Assembly (NCBI RefSeq): GCF_013373865.1
Contig: NC_050470.1
Location: 20,050,889-20,114,888 of the forward strand
Length of the DNA: 64,000 nt
Direction of reading: 5' to 3'
Origin: Monomorium pharaonis
Taxonomy: Eukaryota > Arthropoda > Insecta > Hymenoptera > Formicidae
The notes beneath the pieces are model-generated. The model ran no database searches, was not told the origin of the DNA, and worked only from the letters and a program-made list of their open reading frames with translations. Numbering within the stretch: the first letter of the stretch is position 1; every line of letters begins with the position of its first letter. The translations under genes were made by a program, and so were the position numbers. Below, piece by piece: positions 60,432 to 64,000 of this stretch.

Positions 60432-61884
60432 CCCACACAGCACAGGATATCGCAATATCCACCAGATATCCGAGGGATATCGCAATAACCCGTATGGAAA
60501 GGAACTATTGAGAACTATTAAAAACTATTTAAATTTTTATAGTTACTATTTAATTTTTGTAGTAACTTGAATAGTAACTATTGGTGACTACGTGCATAAA
60601 TAGTAATTGAATAGTAATTATGATTGTTGGTGAATAGTTCTGAATAGTAACTATTCGACTATGTAACCGAAGAGTAATTGAAAAGTAACTACGACTATTG
60701 GTGAATAGTTTCAAATAGTAACTAATCGTAACTACGTAACTGAACAACAATTGAATAGTAATTACGACTATTGGCGCATAGTTCCGAATAATAACTATTT
60801 ACAACTACCTAACTAAACAGTAATTGAATAGTAACTATTTGTGAGTAATATTACTAATGATTTGATAATAATTGTAAATCCGAACACATTATATTTTTCT
60901 ATATTTGGCTTCAAAATATTTCAAACACACGACACACACGACACATGCCACACACACACACACATGCGCGCATATATACTCTGTAAATTACAAGACTTAT
61001 TCATGGTAGAATTAATAAAATATTGAATTGCGATTTATGTATTTTTACAAATATAAAAATTTTAATTATAAAAATTGTACATTTTGCAAAACGTACGTAT
61101 ATATACACATATTACATATTACACTTATCTATTATAATAAATTTGTTTGGTGTGTCTGTCTGTTCGCTGTGTAATTCAAAAGCGGCACAATAACATTTAC
61201 AAATTATTTTTACATCATCATCTTCACTATGAGCTAACCTCAAGTTGTATTAAATTTGAACCCACTAAGACTGTGCCATCTCTTAAGATGGCTTCGCTTT
61301 CTTGTTTATAATATTTACATATTCTAATATAATATATTAATGTATAATATATTATATATTATATTATTATTATTATTTAATATACAGGGTGTAACAAAAA
61401 TACCTAACACAAAATACACGAGATTCTTTGTATAAAAGTGAATAAAAAATGTTTTGTGAGTAAAAAATAAGCTATTAAAAGAATTACAAAATTTTAAGTA
61501 GTAAATTTGAACATTACTATTCATTACTATTGACATACGCCTATAGTTACTATTTATTTCAATAGTAAACTATTGACGATTTCAATAGTAATGAATAGTA
61601 AATACCTACAGTTCACACCAATAGTAAACTATTAACGATTCCATTAGTAATAAATAGTAAATGCCTATAGTTACTATTCATTTCAATAGTAAACTATTGA
61701 CGATTTCAATAGTAATGTCCGAATTTACTACTTAAAATTTCAAATAGTTCTCTCAATAGTTTTGAATAGTTATTTTTCAATAGTTTTTTTCCGTACGGGA
61801 ACCGTAGAACATCCATGGGATTGCAATATGTCCAATTAGATATCTTGATAACCTGGGGATATCCTCAGGATAAAGTGTGCTGGG
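60432..61884. mobile_element. CCCACACAGCAC element with GGATATCC motif
   Basis: TIRs CCCACACAGCACAGGATATC and complement of the right end CCCAGCACACTTTATCC. AT duplications (60,430-60,431 and 61,885-61,886). GATATC, GGATATCC and GCAATATCC words repeat at both ends. The middle is filled by the nested element 60,489-61,799. Confidence 0.85.
60489..61799. mobile_element. CCCGTAYGGAAA element with AATAGTTACTATT motif
   Basis: TIRs CCCGTATGGAAAGGAACTATT and complement CCCGTACGGAAAAAAACTATT. AA duplications (60,487-60,488 and 61,800-61,801). AATAGTAACTATT-like words (self-complementary) are repeated many times in 60,500-60,840 and 61,510-61,790. (CA)n at 60,926-60,966. 61,260-61,300 has a GCCATCTCTTAAGATGGC hairpin. 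No transposase is visible. Confidence 0.85.
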
Positions 61885-62221
61885 ATATTAATATTAATAT
61901 AACATCCCAGTGAACAATATGTTGTCAAAAAGATCTTTAAAAGATATCCTGTTTCTGAAAATGAACATAAAGAGACTTCTAAAAGATAACATAATGATGT
62001 CAGAATGTTAACCAATGCACCGTTTTTCGAGAACAGAAAGATATCATGAAACTGATATCTAAAAGATTTCTTAAGTCGGATATCTTTAAACTGCAACTAA
62101 AGATAAAAAAATAAAATTAAAATTTCATTTTTTTTTAAATTATTTTTATTAGTACATACTAAATTTAGGACAAATTTTTATTAATTAATTAAATTTAAAG
62201 TATTTTATTTTATTCTTACTT

Positions 62222-62289
62222 GCGCTGGTTTTGAACTCGGGACCTTAGGATGACGAACCTTGTACTCTATCTTCTACGCCAATTTGACT
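62222..62289 (-). ncRNA. tRNA-like sequence, second copy of the module
   Basis: Minus strand: TGGCGTAGAAGATAGAG (A box region) and GAGTTCAAAACC (B box, one base longer than consensus). It differs from the copy at 14,128-14,199 by a handful of substitutions and one insertion, and lies in the same relative place in the core. Confidence 0.7.
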
Positions 62290-62416
62290 CATCGACATGG
62301 GTACTTGTTATTGTCTACATATACTTATGTGTTATAAACTGACACAATTATATTATTTTTTATAAAATCAATTAAATTTTGCAAAACATTAAAAATAAAT
62401 AGCATTAATTTATTTA

Positions 62417-62918
62417 TGTTAAGTACTCTTGAATCTTGCGCTGTTATCCTTACAACTAGATCCGTCTCACTTGACTGTAAAAGGCGTTAGATGTCGCTTT
62501 TATAGTTCCGGTCGATAAATCCGGGTCTCTCCGATCACACCATCGACATATAGAATGGACTGAGCATTGCGATAGGTTAGCGCGCGCCTGTTTTAGAGTG
62601 AGAGATACTACACCTAAGGCCTATGTTTGTCTCTTTTGCAAGCTTCTAATTTGTTATTTCGTCCCCCTCCATTCACGGAGGAGGACGAAATAACAAATCA
62701 GAAGCTTGCAAAAGAGACAAACATAGGCCTCAGGTGTAGTACCTCTCACTCTAAAGCAGGCGCGCGCTTGCCCATCGCAATGCTCAGTCCATTCTATATG
62801 TCGATGGGTCACACACACCTTTTTCTTTACTTTGTATATTGACCACACCTTCTAACTAATAAAGTATTTTTCTGTTTACACAAGTACAATTGATACGAAC
62901 AGTCTATTAATTATAACA
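62417..62918 (+). mobile_element. 502-bp LTR-like insertion with giant hairpin
   Basis: Begins TGTTAAG and ends TATAACA (TG...CA with a 5-bp inverted repeat TGTTA/TAACA), flanked by a perfect 5-bp duplication ATTTA (62,412-62,416 and 62,919-62,923). Removing the insertion and one ATTTA restores exactly the sequence of the uninterrupted copy at 14,325-14,345. Such ends and a 5-bp duplication fit a solo LTR of a BEL/Pao or gypsy-type element. It has TTTTATAG near 62,500 and AATAAA at 62,860. The middle is a long hairpin. Confidence 0.82.
62541..62806. repeat. Hairpin with about 130-bp arms inside the LTR-like insertion
   Basis: 62,541-62,670 and 62,677-62,806 are reverse complements with only several mismatches, separated by the six-base loop ATTCAC. 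Matching landmarks are CATCGACATATAGAATGGAC, GCGCGCG, TCACTCTA, AGGCCTATGTTTGTCTC and TTTGTTATTTCGTCC. Open frames on either strand here (62,627-62,848) are shadows of the hairpin. Confidence 0.93.
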
Positions 62919-64000
62919 ATTTACTTATTAATTTCATTGTTAAATTTATCTTTTTCCATAACCTTAATAATTTGATGGAAATTGCGATCTACTTAGCACT
63001 TTGAAGCATTCAAATGATTAATTATATGTTATAGAAGAGCATTATATTATTACATATATGTTATATATTTTTATAATTTGTTATTTATTAAAAATTAAAT
63101 TAAACTTAATTAAATTAAAATAATAAATGTTAAACTGCAATAATAAATTTTAAAAAAGTTCAAAATATAATATACGAAAACGTACATATTAAAAAGTAAT
63201 ATAAAAAATATATATATAATTGCGCGTAAGATTGTTAAAATATTAAAATAATATTTTATTAACCTTCCGACAATATTACAATGTTAAGTTGTATTGTAAG
63301 GTTAGTGGAATATTGCAGTAACATTCTCAATAACATTAGTAAGATCGTAACCTTCCTATAACCTTACTACAATGTTTGATGCTGTGAGGGAAAGATAATA
63401 TAAAAGACAAGGACAAACATGTACGCGTTTCACCATATTTTCGTCCTGATAGATAAGGAAAAAAGGGGTCGAGAATCGATAATAGAATACTATTGCACAT
63501 GCGAGAGAGATTCACGCACAGTAGGCTGTTGCAGCTATATAATGACTGTGATTTGATACCTCGGATATGGTAATATCATGATTTAAAAGTACCAAATCCA
63601 AAAATATACAATATATGTATAACGATCTCTAAGCAAAGAGATGAAATGGAAAGTGAGTAAAAGTCAAAACTTCATCGTGAGAAGACTTACGCTAATCTCG
63701 CATCCCGAGACGTGAGAGGCGAGGGAACTCACGCTAATCAAACACCCCGACAAACAGAGAGGCAAAGAAACGCTCATCTCGAATTTTTCTGAAAATGTCA
63801 CTTTGACTTCTACATGACCTTGCAAATTATTCCTTAAAGGTCTATTTAAAGTTACAAGTAATTAGACTGCAGAGACAGATATCCGACATCAGTTGACAAA
63901 CATTTTATTGAATTTCGCAAGTTGATTTCTAAATGACCTTCACAATTTTGACTTGATAGTCAATTTGAGGTGACGATGAATTAGTCTCCTACCACTTGAA

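Larger units (their letters stand above)
61906..63028. mobile_element. CCCAGTGAACA element with AAGATATCTT motif, right end missing
   Basis: The left end CCCAGTGAACAATATG follows AT. AAAAGATATC, GATATCTAAAAGAT and GGATATCTTT words repeat to 62,105. From 62,105 it shares about 450 bp of core with 14,005-14,450, including the tRNA-like module, then stops matching near 63,028. No TGTTCACTGGG end was found. Compared with 13,832-14,893, the terminus and core are shared but the subterminal motif is different. Confidence 0.7.
60266..63390. mobile_element. CCCTGACAGCAC element with AAGGTTA motif, host of further insertions
   Basis: TIRs CCCTGACAGCACAATTAAC and, at the right, complement CCCTCACAGCATCAAACATT. 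AA duplications (60,264-60,265 and 63,391-63,392). AAGGTTA, GGTAACCTT and TAACCTTAC words repeat near both ends. It contains the 60,432-61,884 element, the partial tRNA-module element from 61,906 and the LTR-like insertion 62,417-62,918. Its own sequence totals only a few hundred bases. Confidence 0.8.
59765..64000. mobile_element. Outermost inverted-repeat element, right end beyond window
   Basis: 59,765-59,895 (AACTAATTTATCGTGACC, AGAATTGTGAATGTCATTTA, TTAACTGATGTCGGATA) is the diverged complement of 63,860-63,990. The right arm runs off the window. Everything between 60,266 and 63,390 is a later insertion. 63,670-63,785 holds two diverged units of about 43 bp (ACGCTAATC...GAGAGGCRA). The superfamily is unknown. 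Confidence 0.65.

Noticed and set aside
61141..61310. Possible second Helitron family (TCTATTATAATAAATTTG start, GCCATCT...AGATGGC hairpin)
   Set aside because: No CTAG end follows the hairpin, and the spacing is only about 170 bp. The similarity to Helitron starts may be chance.
62627..62848. Mirror-image open frames of 71 and 64 codons
   Set aside because: They are shadows of the 130-bp-arm hairpin, which forces similar frames on both strands.
1..64000. CRISPR arrays, operons, bacterial promoters or prophage
   Set aside because: The satellite and minisatellite arrays have no spacer-repeat structure, and the introns, microsatellites and mariner show a eukaryotic genome.

Overview
The window is 64 kb of AT-rich eukaryotic DNA, most likely from an insect and plausibly an ant or other hymenopteran. 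That is an inference from the low GC content, the frequent (GA)n, (CA)n and (TA)n microsatellites, a mariner transposase remnant of arthropod type, an 85-base GT-AG intron, and the Helitron, piggyBac-type and other short terminal-inverted-repeat (TIR) elements. I see no intact host protein-coding gene. The window reads as one long intergenic or intronic stretch filled by nested, mostly non-autonomous transposable elements.

Left part (1-13 kb): few recognisable elements. There are microsatellites, one AT palindrome, one copy of a TTAACA-rich TIR family (about 10.66-11.24 kb), and several CpG-rich, non-repetitive blocks (notably 9.92-10.3 kb) that could be regulatory. 13.2-15.4 kb: two piggyBac-like MITEs share a TTAA target site, and the second is split by a CCC...GGG element that carries a tRNA-like sequence. 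16.5-18.6 kb: a reverse-strand Helitron contains an exact inverted copy of its own 5' junction plus 356 bases of flanking DNA. 19.1-25 kb: an element built on the CCAATATTGG palindrome, then a 3.9-kb foldback whose left arm is interrupted by a CCC...GGG element housing a 101-bp satellite. 26-40 kb: small MITEs, several large foldbacks, a second Helitron and AT-rich filler.

40.7-43 kb holds the most gene-like object. It is a 2.2-kb insertion with TG...CA ends and a perfect 4-bp duplication (GATT), containing a TATA box, an intron whose removal creates the ATG start codon, a repetitive proline-rich reading frame broken by a 7-base deletion, and a polyadenylation signal. 44.6-48.4 kb contains two adjoining elements with long TIRs, followed by a tRNA-derived sequence. 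54.1-55.0 kb is a mariner with an internally deleted, stop-containing transposase.

55.5-64 kb is a set of nested insertions. Elements with CCC...GGG ends and 2-bp target duplications lie inside one another. One contains a 5S rRNA-derived fragment. Another holds a second copy of the tRNA-like module, which is itself split by a 502-bp LTR-like insertion with a 130-bp-arm hairpin. The most coherent theme is that at least eight elements here share CCC...GGG ends and 2-bp duplications of varying sequence, while each carries its own iterated, mostly self-complementary short motif. This resembles the subterminal motif arrays of CACTA-type transposons, but I cannot assign the superfamily without a transposase.
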